A DNA stretch of 64,000 nt from Methylocaldum sp002005105 (GCF_051027545.1 NZ_CP194902.1:930001-994000); one strand, 5' to 3'. Positions 1-9,148 are shown, counted from the first letter of the stretch. The notes: generated by a model not told the origin, from the letters alone. Numbers and translations: made by a program.

Positions 1-77
1 GCAGCTATAACTACGATAGTGACCACCATACCCATCGGGGTTCTCATTTTTTCAACTAAATCTAGTATGGCTCCCAT
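1..77 (-). CDS. Partial hypothetical membrane protein (N-terminus only)
   Basis: The frame opens with ATG at 77 on the minus strand and runs off the left edge of the window, so only about 25 residues are visible. It begins MGAILDLVEKMRTPMGMVV and continues into a hydrophobic stretch (TIVVIA), which suggests a membrane segment. An AAGG run lies upstream on the minus strand at a plausible ribosome-binding distance. I do not recognise the family from so short a piece, and it may not be a gene. Confidence 0.35.
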   Translation of the reverse strand, partial: MGAILDLVEKMRTPMGMVVTIVVIA

Positions 78-271
78 TTCTTAACCTACCTTATTTGGTT
101 TTATCGAAAATCTTAATAGCAGAACAATGCTATCGCGCCGGTTATCTTACCGTCTGAGCTAGCGCTGTCAAGTCGCTGGACGTCTGTCACGAGCGGCCCA
201 ACGGATCGATCCGTTAATCGTAGCAACAAAAACGGTACGTAAACCAGCCGCGCCTTTATGATTCAGTGACA

Positions 272-307
272 CAAAAAAACCTGGATGAAGAAACCTTCAT
301 CCAGGTT
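272..307 (-). terminator. Rho-independent terminator of the small lipoprotein gene
   Basis: A perfect 13-bp stem (278-290 pairing with 295-307) closes a four-base loop. On the minus strand it is followed by seven consecutive T residues. This is a textbook intrinsic terminator, placed about 90 bp after the stop of the lipoprotein gene at 397-516. Confidence 0.87.
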
Positions 308-396
308 AATATCGGTGCCTTTAAAGGCTAAAAGCTAATTATTAAAAGCTACTGCCGCTTCGTACAAAGGGCAGAAAGACTTATCAAAAATAAAAA

Positions 397-516
397 TTAA
401 AGGCTCGGGGATACGGTGGTCGAGATCTTCTGTTTGTCACCGTCAGGAGAGTTACCGCAAGCAATCACTCCCAGAGCTACCATGACCAAGCTGATAACGC
501 ATGCCAATTTTTTCAT
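397..516 (-). CDS. Small 39-residue lipoprotein
   Basis: This 39-codon gene begins MKKLACVISLVMVALGVIAC. That is a short basic n-region, a hydrophobic core and a lipobox ending at Cys20, so a mature lipopeptide of about 20 residues is expected in the envelope. A strong GAGGAGGATC ribosome-binding site precedes the ATG, and a strong intrinsic terminator follows, so it is probably a monocistronic, well-expressed unit. The size and layout resemble entericidin-like or other minute lipoproteins. The mature part (GNSPDGDKQKISTTVSPSL) matches nothing I know, so no function is assigned. Confidence 0.78.
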   Translation of the reverse strand: MKKLACVISLVMVALGVIACGNSPDGDKQKISTTVSPSL

Positions 517-574
517 AAGATCCTCCTCAATTTCCAAAGCTTTAAGATTTTTTAGTTGGTAGTGCATGTAGCAC

Positions 575-599
575 GGAATCTTTTATAAAGAAGATTTCC
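575..599. promoter_or_regulatory. Possible promoter region with an AT-rich inverted repeat
   Basis: An imperfect inverted repeat (GGAATCTT ... AAGATTTCC) lies about 60 bp upstream of the small lipoprotein start. Read on the minus strand it contains a TATAAA that could serve as a -10 element. Position and composition suggest the promoter or operator of the lipoprotein gene, but I found no convincing -35. Confidence 0.3.
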
Positions 600-688
600 C
601 GAAAATGCAAGGGGCAGAAAGGGCGGAACGTTTGAACCCACGCACCCGCCTAGCACGGGCAGAAAACACGAGGTACCGATTGGATCAT

Positions 689-1564
689 TCAGAGAAAAAG
701 CACTTCCAGCCCGGCGGAGACGGAAGCATCCTGATTACCAGTCACATCGCCTCGTACCTGATCGAGCCCGATGAAATCGAACAAATTGCGATCCGCAAGC
801 TGAGATAGCGCTATATTCTGCAGCGCTGTAAAAATAGTTTCCAAGCGCCCTGGGAACTGCTTTTCCCATGACTGCAGCATTTCCTTCATCGCCTTACGCT
901 GCAAATTTTCCTGCGAGCCGCAGAGGTTACACGGGATAATCGGAAACGCTTTGATGCGCGCGTATTCTTCAATATCCTTTTCCCGGCAGTACGCAAGTGG
1001 CCGAATAACGATATGGCGCCGATCATCGCTCAACAGTTTGGGCGGCATTGCCTTAAGGGTGCCGCCGTAAAACAGGTTGAGAAAGAAGGTTTCAAGGATA
1101 TCGTCGCGATGGTGACCCAACGCGATCTTGGTAATGCCGTGCTCAGCGGCATATCGGTAAAGCAACCCGCGTCGTAATCTGGAACACAAACCGCATGTCG
1201 TCTTGCCCTCCGGTACTACCCGCTTGACGATGCTGTAGGTATCCTGCTCAATGATATGGTAAGGAATCCCGCGACCGGCGAGATACTCCGGCAGCACGTG
1301 CTCGGGAAATCCCGGCTGCTTCTGATCCAGATTAACAGCAATGATGTCGAACTGAACCGGGGCATTCAGCCGAAGACTGAGCAGGACATCCAGAAGCGTG
1401 TAGGAATCCTTTCCTCCCGAGAGGCAAACCATCACCTTGTCGCCGTCCTCGATCATTCGATAGTCGGCGATGGCCTCGCCGACTAAACGGCGCAATCTCT
1501 TTTGCAGCTTATTGAATTCGTAACGCTGCTTTTCGGTCAGAGCGCCTGCCGCCCTATCCACCAT
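689..1564 (-). CDS. ttcA: tRNA 2-thiocytidine(32) synthetase TtcA
   Basis: TtcA is a cytosolic iron-sulfur enzyme that thiolates C32 of certain tRNAs in an ATP-dependent reaction. The 291-residue protein has the PP-loop ATP pyrophosphatase signature SGGKDS at residues 49-54. It also has the paired cysteines CGLC (124-127) and CNLC (212-215), which supply the cluster ligands and catalytic cysteine in this family. Length and motif spacing match the E. coli type. The start lies inside the end of fabB (11-bp overlap), so the two are probably translationally coupled in a fabA-fabB-ttcA transcript. Confidence 0.96.
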   Translation of the reverse strand: MVDRAAGALTEKQRYEFNKLQKRLRRLVGEAIADYRMIEDGDKVMVCLSGGKDSYTLLDVLLSLRLNAPVQFDIIAVNLDQKQPGFPEHVLPEYLAGRGIPYHIIEQDTYSIVKRVVPEGKTTCGLCSRLRRGLLYRYAAEHGITKIALGHHRDDILETFFLNLFYGGTLKAMPPKLLSDDRRHIVIRPLAYCREKDIEEYARIKAFPIIPCNLCGSQENLQRKAMKEMLQSWEKQFPGRLETIFTALQNIALSQLADRNLFDFIGLDQVRGDVTGNQDASVSAGLEVLFL

Positions 1565-2771
1565 AACGCCCGAAGATCAAACTAGCATTAGTCCCGCCAA
1601 ACCCGAAGCTGTTCGACATGACCGTGTCGATGCGGGCATCGTCGATCCGCTTCCGCACGATGGGAACGCCTTCCGCGCCCGGGTCCAGCGTTTCGATATT
1701 GGCCGAAGCGGAAATGAAACCGCCATTCATCATCAATAAGGAATAAATCGCTTCGTGCACGCCCGCAGCGCCCAAAGCATGGCCTGTCAACGACTTTGTC
1801 GAACTAATGGGCGGAACCTCATCGCCGAAAACGGATTTCACGGCCTGCAGCTCTTTAATATCGCCGATCGGCGTGCTCGTTCCATGCGCATTGATGTAAT
1901 CGATCTTGTTGCGCACACTTTCCATGGCTTGCCTCATGCAACGCGCAGCCCCCTCGCCGGAAGGCTGCACCATGTCGAAACCGTCGGAGGTCGCGCCGTA
2001 TCCGATAAGCTCGCCGTAAATCTTGGCTCCACGGGCCTTGGCATGCTCCAGCTCCTCAAGAACCAGTACCCCGCCGCCTCCCGAAATAACGAATCCGTCC
2101 CGGTCGGCATCATAGGGACGCGATGCAATCTCGGGCCTGTCGTTATATTGCGAAGACAACGCTCCCATCGCATCGAAGAGCACGGTCATCGTCCAATGCA
2201 CTTCCTCGCCGCCGCCGGCAAAAATGATGTCCTGCTTGCCCAGATGAATAAGTTCCGCCGCATTTCCTATGCAGTGGGCACTGGTCGCGCATGCGGAACT
2301 GATGGAGTAATTGACCCCCTTGATCTTGAACGGCGTCGCGAGGCAGGCGGAATTGGTATTGGACATGGTCCTGGGCACCATATAAGGCCCAACTTTCTTA
2401 ACGCCCTTCTCACGATAGTTGTCGAACGCAAGCAAGAGATTCGCCGTGGAAGGACCGCCCGACCCCATGATCAAGCCGGTTCTAGAATGCGATATTTCGG
2501 ATTCGTCCAAGCCCGAATCGGCGATCGCCTCCTGCATGGCGAGGTAATTGTACGCTGCGCCATCTCCCATGAATCTGCGAATCTTGCGATCTATAAGATC
2601 GTCCAAATTCAGATCGATCGGACCGTAGACCTGACTGCGGAATGCCATCTCCCGGTATTCTTCGCTGGACCGAATACCCGAACGCCCCTGTCGCAGAGAC
2701 TCGGTTACCTCCTGTTGATTGCTGCCTATGCTGGAAACGATACCGATGCCGGTTACAACAACGCGTCTCAT
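1554..2771 (-). CDS. fabB: 3-oxoacyl-ACP synthase I FabB
   Basis: This condensing enzyme elongates acyl-ACP with malonyl-ACP and is needed for unsaturated fatty acid synthesis. The 405-residue thiolase-fold protein carries the active-site nucleophile Cys161 in SSACATSAHC, His296 in NAHGTSTP, and Lys326 and His331 in TKSLTGHALG. FabB and FabF are close relatives; I call FabB because fabA lies 15 bp upstream on the same strand, the classic anaerobic unsaturated fatty acid pair. It overlaps ttcA downstream. Confidence 0.95.
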   Translation of the reverse strand: MRRVVVTGIGIVSSIGSNQQEVTESLRQGRSGIRSSEEYREMAFRSQVYGPIDLNLDDLIDRKIRRFMGDGAAYNYLAMQEAIADSGLDESEISHSRTGLIMGSGGPSTANLLLAFDNYREKGVKKVGPYMVPRTMSNTNSACLATPFKIKGVNYSISSACATSAHCIGNAAELIHLGKQDIIFAGGGEEVHWTMTVLFDAMGALSSQYNDRPEIASRPYDADRDGFVISGGGGVLVLEELEHAKARGAKIYGELIGYGATSDGFDMVQPSGEGAARCMRQAMESVRNKIDYINAHGTSTPIGDIKELQAVKSVFGDEVPPISSTKSLTGHALGAAGVHEAIYSLLMMNGGFISASANIETLDPGAEGVPIVRKRIDDARIDTVMSNSFGFGGTNASLIFGRYGG

Positions 2772-2786
2772 ATCTGTATAGCTCGC

Positions 2787-3326
2787 TCAGAACGCATCTG
2801 TAGAGGTAAACAGGCCGACCCGAAGATCGCTAGCCTCATAGATGACCTTGCCATCGCACTCCATTTCCGCGTCGGCAAACCCCATGACTAACTTGCGCAT
2901 CATCACCCGCTTGAGATGAATACGGTAAGTCACAAGCTTATGATGCGGCAGTACCTGGCCGCGAAACTTGACCTCTCCCACGCCTAACGCGCGCCCGCGC
3001 CCTAACCCGCCCATCCAACCGAGGTAAAATCCGATCATCTGCCACATGGCGTCAAGGCCGAGACAGCCCGGCATCACAGGATCATTCTGAAAGTGGCAGG
3101 AAAAAAACCAAAGGTCCGGCGTTATATCCAACTCGGCGATGATCATACCTTTGTCGTAAAGCCCCTCATCGGAACTGATACGGGTGATGCGATCGAACAT
3201 CAACATCGGAGGAAGCGGCAACTGGGCATTGCCGGGGCCGAACATTTCACCGCGTCCGCATTGAATCAATTCGTCCCGACTGTAACTGTGCTGTCTCTGT
3301 TGTAATCTAGATTCCTTAACAATCAT
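2787..3326 (-). CDS. fabA: 3-hydroxydecanoyl-ACP dehydratase/isomerase FabA
   Basis: FabA dehydrates 3-hydroxydecanoyl-ACP and isomerises the trans-2 to the cis-3 double bond, feeding FabB with the unsaturated precursor. The hot-dog-fold protein shows the catalytic helix region CHFQNDPVMPGCLGLDA with His78 and Asp92. I chose the ATG at 3326 (179 residues) because this length matches the family; the open frame extends to a GTG at 3374 that would add 16 residues without family resemblance or a ribosome-binding site. It is the first gene of the minus-strand fabA-fabB-ttcA group. Confidence 0.93.
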   Translation of the reverse strand: MIVKESRLQQRQHSYSRDELIQCGRGEMFGPGNAQLPLPPMLMFDRITRISSDEGLYDKGMIIAELDITPDLWFFSCHFQNDPVMPGCLGLDAMWQMIGFYLGWMGGLGRGRALGVGEVKFRGQVLPHHKLVTYRIHLKRVMMRKLVMGFADAEMECDGKVIYEASDLRVGLFTSTDAF

Positions 3327-3842
3327 AAAAGTGCCCGATATCGCTGTTGTTTTATGTTGCCTCTCGGCACCCACTGGTTACCGAGGGCGACCAGGCCGTA
3401 CCAAAATTCCAAGCCGATTGCCAAACTTTATCGTGGGCGAAAATCCATTTATCGATGAGAACTTCCGGATAGCACCCTCGGAACGCACGAAAGTTTATTT
3501 CCCGTCAAGGCCTAGCAAAGAAAAGGCTTATTGTATCAGGAAAACATGAATTCCAGCAGCGTGCGGCAAAGTCGGTATTGAGACACCGTCATATTTCCCA
3601 ACAAGAAATGAAATCTATCCACACGTCCGCCAACGCGGAATTCACAGCCGATGCTTTGGCCATCGGCCGTCATCTCGTCAAAGTTGGCCGACACAGAGAA
3701 CACGGTTCGACATACCGGTCGGGTTATCATTCCCGGAAGCTGATCCAATCGGTGATGTGCTTTTATAGACCGGCCCGAGCCTACACGGGCTAGAATACCG
3801 AGCGTGTAAACGACAACGAGCAACCTTCGCGGGAAATCAGCC
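3327..3842. other. Intergenic region between fabA and the divergent exopolysaccharide genes
   Basis: These roughly 515 bp separate two divergent transcription units and should hold both promoters. I cannot point to a convincing -35/-10 pair. A minus-strand frame ending near 3536 could encode about 102 residues from an ATG at 3844 with a hydrophobic start, but it has no ribosome-binding site and no recognisable domain, so I do not call it. Confidence 0.4.
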
Positions 3843-5798
3843 ATGCAGGATCTACCGTCGATCGAAATTTTGCGCAGCTCACAGCCGCCACGGGATTTCT
3901 TTGGGTATTCCGGCGCAGACCTGCCACCCGCAAGATCCCACCGTCTCATGGTGTTTAGCTGTGCGTTCTTGCTTGCCTTCGTGACCGGCGCGACTTTTGT
4001 GTGGCTGCGCGAGCCGGTCTATGAGAGCACGGCCGCATTGCTTACGGTAGCGCCTACCGCCATAGACGAAGCAGAGGCGAAAGCCAGCGTCCAGCACGTT
4101 ACTGTACAAAGCGAGATCCTGCTCGGCGTCCCTTTGCTTGAAGCAACTTTGAGAAACTTGAGAGCCGCCGATGACGCATCCGAATTGTCCGACTTGACTG
4201 TCGGCGATCTTCAGGCCTTGCTCTCGGTCGATGTCATAACCGAGACCAACATCGTTAAGCTGCACGCCAAAGGATCGAACCCCAAGGTTCTGGCTTCGGT
4301 CATTAACGCTTGGATCGATGCCTATCAAGCGCGCCGTGAACGACAGACCCGCGAAACGAAAGACGGCACCGCCACGGCCTTGCAGCTCGAATTTCAACAG
4401 CTCGCCCAAAAAATCGAGGCAAAGCGCTGGGAACTGGATCAATTTCGCCGTAAACACGGCATCGTTTCGAAAAACGACGCGGACAACCGCGCCATGGCCC
4501 GGCTTTCCGGTCTCAACACCGCACTCAACAAAGCCACCGAGGATGAGGTCAAAGCGAAAGCCCAGCTCGACGCCATCAAAGAGGCCATCGCCCGAGGCGA
4601 ACCCGTGGTGCCGCCCAGCGATGAGCAAGGATTGGCGAATCTGGAAAAGAAAGCGCACGACCTGCGCCAGCAGCTCAAGGATTTGAAACGCCGTTACACG
4701 TCTCAATACCTTTCGCTACAGCCTCAGTTCAAGCTTATTCCGGAACAGCTCAAACAAACCGAAGACGAGATCAAGAAAAAGCTCGAATATGGGAAACAGA
4801 ACGCATTGAGCGAAGCACAGCAGGCTTATGCGTCCGCTCAACAGACCGTCAGGGAAATACGCCGTCAAATCGAGGCGCATGAGCAGGAGGCGACCGAGTT
4901 CACAAGCCGTTTCGCCGAGCATGAGGCTATGCGCGCAAACCTCGAAAAGCTCGAAGAGGTTTACCGCGACGCCGAAATCCGGCTGGCACAGGTCGAAGCG
5001 AAACCTTACGAAAACCTCCCTCAACTCCAGGTCTTGGAACGGGGCTATGCCCCGGTTCGACCTATCTGGCCGAATTATTGGCGCGACAGCCGAATCGCCT
5101 TCGGCGGCAGCCTCGGCCTCGCCCTGATCACCGTGTGGCTTTACGAATACCTCACGCGCAGGGAAACCCCGCCGTCTGCGACAGTCTTACCCGATATCCA
5201 CGTTTATTCGGTGCCGGAAAAGGTTTTGATTGAGCGTCGAATGACAACGCCGTCGGCACTTCCCGCGGAACAATTTCCCGCTTTGGAAAGCCCGATGATA
5301 CGAGAACTGACCGAACCGGAGGCCCGCGTATTGCTGGAAGCGGCCAATCGCAAAGCCAAATGGACGATAGGCCTGCTTCTATCCGGCCTGAGCCTTGAGG
5401 AAATCGTGGAACTGCGTGCCGAGCAGTTCGAACACGCCGGTGATACGCTGCGTATCGACGGCAAAAATCCTAGGGCCGTGCCCATCCCTCGGCGCGTCAA
5501 ACTTTGGTTGGCCGAAAGCGAAGACTTTCCCAACTTGGAAACAGACGACCCGGCATCGTTGATCGCCTGCGCGGTCGTCGATTCCGGCCTTGCGCAGCCC
5601 GAAACGATCGATGCATCCGCCCTGCGCCACACTTATATTAGTTATTTGGTCCGCCAAGGCATTCGGCTGTCCGAACTGGAGCGTATCGTCGGCCCGCTGC
5701 CGGCGAAAACGCTCGCTGGCTACGGACGCTTTTCTCCACCCGGTCCTGGATTGCCTGCCGAAAGCGTGCCGCTGATTTATCCCGCTCTTAGGGCCTAA
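3843..5798 (+). CDS. Wzz/GNVR chain-length protein fused to a degenerate tyrosine-recombinase-like domain
   Basis: The first 440 or so residues form a polysaccharide co-polymerase: transmembrane segment at about 35-55, a periplasmic Wzz region, long coiled coils (about 180-385), a proline-rich PVRPIWP motif (405-410) and a second membrane segment (about 418-435). Such proteins set the chain length of exported polysaccharide. The cytoplasmic tail is not the usual tyrosine kinase. Residues 486-632 look like the catalytic domain of a tyrosine recombinase: LTEPEARVLL, GLSLEEIVELR, IDGKNPRAVPIP, ALRHTYISYLVRQGIRLSEL and a terminal AGYGRF. Of the catalytic set, Lys541, Arg595 and Tyr627 remain. The first Arg is Ser517, the His of the HxxR box is Ser592 and the later His is Pro618, so recombination is unlikely. 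The ABC exporter gene follows 10 bp later. Confidence 0.85.
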   Translation: MQDLPSIEILRSSQPPRDFFGYSGADLPPARSHRLMVFSCAFLLAFVTGATFVWLREPVYESTAALLTVAPTAIDEAEAKASVQHVTVQSEILLGVPLLEATLRNLRAADDASELSDLTVGDLQALLSVDVITETNIVKLHAKGSNPKVLASVINAWIDAYQARRERQTRETKDGTATALQLEFQQLAQKIEAKRWELDQFRRKHGIVSKNDADNRAMARLSGLNTALNKATEDEVKAKAQLDAIKEAIARGEPVVPPSDEQGLANLEKKAHDLRQQLKDLKRRYTSQYLSLQPQFKLIPEQLKQTEDEIKKKLEYGKQNALSEAQQAYASAQQTVREIRRQIEAHEQEATEFTSRFAEHEAMRANLEKLEEVYRDAEIRLAQVEAKPYENLPQLQVLERGYAPVRPIWPNYWRDSRIAFGGSLGLALITVWLYEYLTRRETPPSATVLPDIHVYSVPEKVLIERRMTTPSALPAEQFPALESPMIRELTEPEARVLLEAANRKAKWTIGLLLSGLSLEEIVELRAEQFEHAGDTLRIDGKNPRAVPIPRRVKLWLAESEDFPNLETDDPASLIACAVVDSGLAQPETIDASALRHTYISYLVRQGIRLSELERIVGPLPAKTLAGYGRFSPPGPGLPAESVPLIYPALRA

Positions 5799-5808
5799 CG
5801 ACTTAGAA

Positions 5809-7647
5809 ATGGTTTCCGATTCCAGTCCTCAGAATTCCCACCGCTTCACCTGGGCTTATATCCGATCCGTCGCATTGGAGCACAAGCGCGAATTGTTCAC
5901 CGCTCACCTGATCGCCGTGTTCGCGGCCTTGAGCGCGGTCCCCGTGCCTTTACTCATGCCGCTGCTGGTGGACGAGGTCTTGTTGAACAAGCCCGGCATG
6001 GCCGTCGGCCTGCTCGACCGGCTTTTTCCCGCCGAATGGCATGGGCCGGCCCTGTATATTTCGGCCATACTGGGGCTTACTTTGCTCCTGCGCCTGATCG
6101 CGGCGATCTTCAACGTGTGGCAGACGCGGCAGTTCAGCTTTATTGCCAAAGACACCATCTATCGCATCCGCTGCCGGCTGATCGGCAAGCTGCAGCGCAT
6201 CTCCATGGCGGAATACGAAAATCTCGGCAGCGGCTCCGTCGTGACCCATCTGGTCACCGACCTCGATACGCTCGATACGTTCATCGGCACAACCGTCGCG
6301 CGCTTCGTGGTGGCGTTACTGTCCTTGACCGGCACCGCCGTCATTCTACTGTGGATGCATTGGCAGCTTGCGCTGTTCATCCTGTTCCTGAATCCAATCG
6401 TGATTTTTTTCACCAAATCGCTGGGAAAACGGGTAAAAAATCTGAAGCGCGAAGAAAATTCCGCGATCGGCGCCTTTCAGCTCGCACTCACCGAAACCCT
6501 GGATGCCATCCATCAAATCCGGGCCAGCAATCGGGAGAAGCACTACATGGGGCGGCTGATGGAAGCGGCACGGACGGTTCGCGAGAATTCGGCCGCCTAC
6601 GCCTGGAAAAGCGACGCCGCCAACCGGGTCAGTTTTCTGGTCTTCCTGTTCGGGTTCGACGTCTTCCGCGCCTTGGCTTTTTTTATGGTGATCTACTCCG
6701 ACCTCACCGTCGGCGAGATGATGGCGGTCTCGGGCTACCTGTGGTTCATGATGACCCCGGTGCAGGAGATTCTGGGAATACAGTACGCCTGGTTCGGCGC
6801 GAAGGCGGCGCTGGAGCGGATCAACCAATTGAATGACCTGAAGCAGGAGCCGAAGTACCCGCATCTGATCGATCCCTTCGAAAAGGATAGGAGAGTGGGC
6901 ATCTTCATCGACGATCTTCACTTCGCCTATCCGAACGGCAACGAGGTTTTGCGCGGCATCTCCATGGACATCCGCCCCGGCGAGAAAGTCGCGTTGATCG
7001 GTGCAAGCGGCGGCGGCAAATCGACCTTGGTGCAAGTATTGATCGGCCTTTATCCCCCGACTTCGGGCATGGTCTATTTCAACGGCGCGCCTATGGACAA
7101 AATCGGGATGGACGTGATACGGGAACATGTGGTCACGGTATTGCAGCACCCGGTGCTGTTCAACGACACCGTCCGAGCCAACCTGACCCTGGGCCGTCCG
7201 GCGCCCGACGAAGCACTCTGGCGCGCGCTCGAAATCGCCCAACTCAGGGACGTGGTGGAAGACAGCCGCGACCGGCTGGATACCGTCGTCGGCCGGCTGG
7301 GCATGCGGCTTTCCGGTGGTCAGCGCCAAAGGCTGGCGATCGCCCGCATGATCCTGGCCGATCCCAAGGTGGTGATCCTCGACGAAGCGACCTCGGCCAT
7401 CGACAATGAAACCGAGACCCGCTTGTACGAAGGTCTGGACGAATTCCTCGCGGACCGCACGACGATCATCGTCGCCCACCGCTTGAGCGCGATCAAACAC
7501 GCCGACCGCATTTACGTGTTCGAGGACGGGCGCATTTGCGAGCAGGGCGATCATGAAACCCTGGTTTCCGGCAAAGGTTTGTACGCGCGGCTCTATGGCC
7601 AGAAACCCGCGGTGCGGCGCGCACGGGATCTATCGTTCACCTCCTAA
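5809..7647 (+). CDS. ABC exporter, fused membrane and ATPase domains (MsbA-like)
   Basis: This 612-residue half-transporter has a six-helix type I exporter domain in the first 320 or so residues, then an ATPase domain. Visible are Walker A GASGGGKST (about 398-406), the signature LSGGQRQRLAIAR (from about 501) and Walker B VVILDEATSAID (from about 521), followed by the switch histidine in IIVAHRLS. It probably acts as a homodimer in the inner membrane, exporting a lipid-linked or hydrophobic substrate. Its position directly after the Wzz-type gene suggests a role in polysaccharide or glycolipid export, but the substrate cannot be read from sequence. Confidence 0.92.
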   Translation: MVSDSSPQNSHRFTWAYIRSVALEHKRELFTAHLIAVFAALSAVPVPLLMPLLVDEVLLNKPGMAVGLLDRLFPAEWHGPALYISAILGLTLLLRLIAAIFNVWQTRQFSFIAKDTIYRIRCRLIGKLQRISMAEYENLGSGSVVTHLVTDLDTLDTFIGTTVARFVVALLSLTGTAVILLWMHWQLALFILFLNPIVIFFTKSLGKRVKNLKREENSAIGAFQLALTETLDAIHQIRASNREKHYMGRLMEAARTVRENSAAYAWKSDAANRVSFLVFLFGFDVFRALAFFMVIYSDLTVGEMMAVSGYLWFMMTPVQEILGIQYAWFGAKAALERINQLNDLKQEPKYPHLIDPFEKDRRVGIFIDDLHFAYPNGNEVLRGISMDIRPGEKVALIGASGGGKSTLVQVLIGLYPPTSGMVYFNGAPMDKIGMDVIREHVVTVLQHPVLFNDTVRANLTLGRPAPDEALWRALEIAQLRDVVEDSRDRLDTVVGRLGMRLSGGQRQRLAIARMILADPKVVILDEATSAIDNETETRLYEGLDEFLADRTTIIVAHRLSAIKHADRIYVFEDGRICEQGDHETLVSGKGLYARLYGQKPAVRRARDLSFTS

Positions 7648-7742
7648 GCCGTGCCCTACGGCTCGATTCGCCGGAGGGAAGCCGAAAATCGCCAGCCGTA
7701 AATCGGGTACAATACCCGGCTTTCCGGACTCAAACCTCGGGC

Positions 7743-8576
7743 GTGCCTTTGTACGATCTCCACACCCATTCCACTGCTTCCGACGGCGCCTATTCGCCGT
7801 CCGAATTGGTTCGCCAGGCCGCAGCAGCCGGCGTAAACGTGCTCGCCCTTACCGATCATGATTCCACCGCGGGCCTAGACGAGGCGGAGACCGCCGCCCT
7901 CGATGCCGGCATTCAACTGATTCCCGGCGTCGAAATATCGGTAACCTGGGCGGACAAAACCATCCACATCGTCGGTTTGCGCATCGACCGTCACTGCAAC
8001 GTCCTAAAACAGGGACTGAGCCGCCTCCAGGCAACGCGCCTCGAACGGGCGCAAGAGATCGGCCGGCGCCTCGACCGCTACGGTGTTCCTGGCACCTTTG
8101 AAGCGGCGCGGGAAATGGCCGGCGACGGCATGATTACACGCACCCATTTCGCTCGCCATCTCGTGGAGCTAGGTCTGGCAGGAAGCATGAAAGACGTGTT
8201 CGAGCGTTTCTTGACCCGCGGCAAGCCGGGCTATGTTTCGACCCGGTGGGCCGAAATGGCGGATGCCATCGCTTGGATTCGCGAAGCAGGCGGTGGCGCC
8301 GTGCTGGCCCATCCGCAGCGCTACAAACTCACCGCCAGTTGGATGCGACGGCTGATCGGGGAATTCAAGGAATGCGGCGGCGAGGCGATCGAGGTCGTCT
8401 CGGGAACGGCCTCTCCTAGCGATACCCAGTCCAGCGCCGAATACGCGCGGCGTTTCGGATTGCGCGCCTCCAGCGGCTCCGACTTTCACAGCCCGGAAAC
8501 AGCCTGGGTGAAACTGGGCCGATTACCCCCGCTTCCGTCCGATCTGACTCCGGTATGGACCCATTGGAACCATTGA
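7743..8576 (+). CDS. rnm: PHP-domain phosphoesterase, RNase AM / YciV family
   Basis: The 277-residue protein opens with the metal-binding PHP motif DLHTHS (residues 5-10), followed by LTDHD (36-40), HPQRY and a late SGSDFH. These supply the histidine and aspartate ligands of a trinuclear metal site. The family includes E. coli RNase AM (YciV/TrpH), which removes nucleotides from RNA 5' ends and cleaves 3',5'-bisphosphonucleotides. The start is a GTG at 7743; it brings the first metal motif to the extreme N-terminus, as usual for the family. The 3' end overlaps tag by 22 bp. Confidence 0.85.
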   Translation: MPLYDLHTHSTASDGAYSPSELVRQAAAAGVNVLALTDHDSTAGLDEAETAALDAGIQLIPGVEISVTWADKTIHIVGLRIDRHCNVLKQGLSRLQATRLERAQEIGRRLDRYGVPGTFEAAREMAGDGMITRTHFARHLVELGLAGSMKDVFERFLTRGKPGYVSTRWAEMADAIAWIREAGGGAVLAHPQRYKLTASWMRRLIGEFKECGGEAIEVVSGTASPSDTQSSAEYARRFGLRASSGSDFHSPETAWVKLGRLPPLPSDLTPVWTHWNH

Positions 8577-9148
8577 CTCGTTGCACTTGGGCCGAGCGCA
8601 GCCTGCTGGAGCAGGCTTATCACGATCATGAATGGGGAACGCCCGTCCACGACGACCGCCTGCTGTTCGAATTCCTGATTCTGGAGGGCGCACAGGCCGG
8701 CCTTTCCTGGACCACGATTCTTCGTAAACGAGACGCCTACCGCGCGGCTTTCGACGGCTTCGATCCCGAACACGTGGCCCGCTACGACGAAGCCAAGACC
8801 GCCGAACTGCTGGCCAATCCCGGCATCGTTCGCAACCGCCTCAAAATCGCCGCGGCGGTAAACAATGCCCGCCGTTTTCTGGACGTGAAGGAGCAATTCG
8901 GCAGCTTCGACGCCTTTGTCTGGCGCTTCGTCGACGGCTGTCCCAGGCAAAACGCCTGGCGGAGCATGGCGGACGTGCCGGCCCGAACGCCCGAGTCCGA
9001 CGCGATGAGCAAGGACCTCGAGAAACGCGGATTTCGTTTTGTCGGCTCCGTCATTTGTTACGCCTACATGCAGGCGATCGGGATGGTCAACGACCACACC
9101 GTCGATTGCTTCCGCTGGAAGCATTTGCATCCGGCCGAGTCGCCGTAA
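8555..9148 (+). CDS. tag: DNA-3-methyladenine glycosylase I
   Basis: Tag excises 3-methyladenine from alkylated DNA. The 197-residue protein contains the family start RCTW and AYHDHEWG, and the zinc-binding set Cys10, His23, His181 and Cys185 (VNDHTVDCF). The substrate-recognition glutamate is Glu44 in LILEGAQAGLSW. Length is typical. The ATG lies inside the end of the preceding phosphoesterase gene, implying coupled expression. Confidence 0.95.
   Translation: MDPLEPLTRCTWAERSLLEQAYHDHEWGTPVHDDRLLFEFLILEGAQAGLSWTTILRKRDAYRAAFDGFDPEHVARYDEAKTAELLANPGIVRNRLKIAAAVNNARRFLDVKEQFGSFDAFVWRFVDGCPRQNAWRSMADVPARTPESDAMSKDLEKRGFRFVGSVICYAYMQAIGMVNDHTVDCFRWKHLHPAESP

Noticed and set aside
3536..3844. 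A secreted 102-residue protein on the minus strand upstream of the Wzz-type gene
   Set aside because: The hydrophobic start is suggestive, but there is no ribosome-binding site, the ATG overlaps the divergent gene start, and no homology is recognised.
5298..5735. An integrase remnant marking a prophage or island end
   Set aside because: The recombinase-like sequence is in frame and continuous with the Wzz-type protein, has lost key catalytic residues, and has no att site, tRNA or phage genes around it. A domain fusion fits better.
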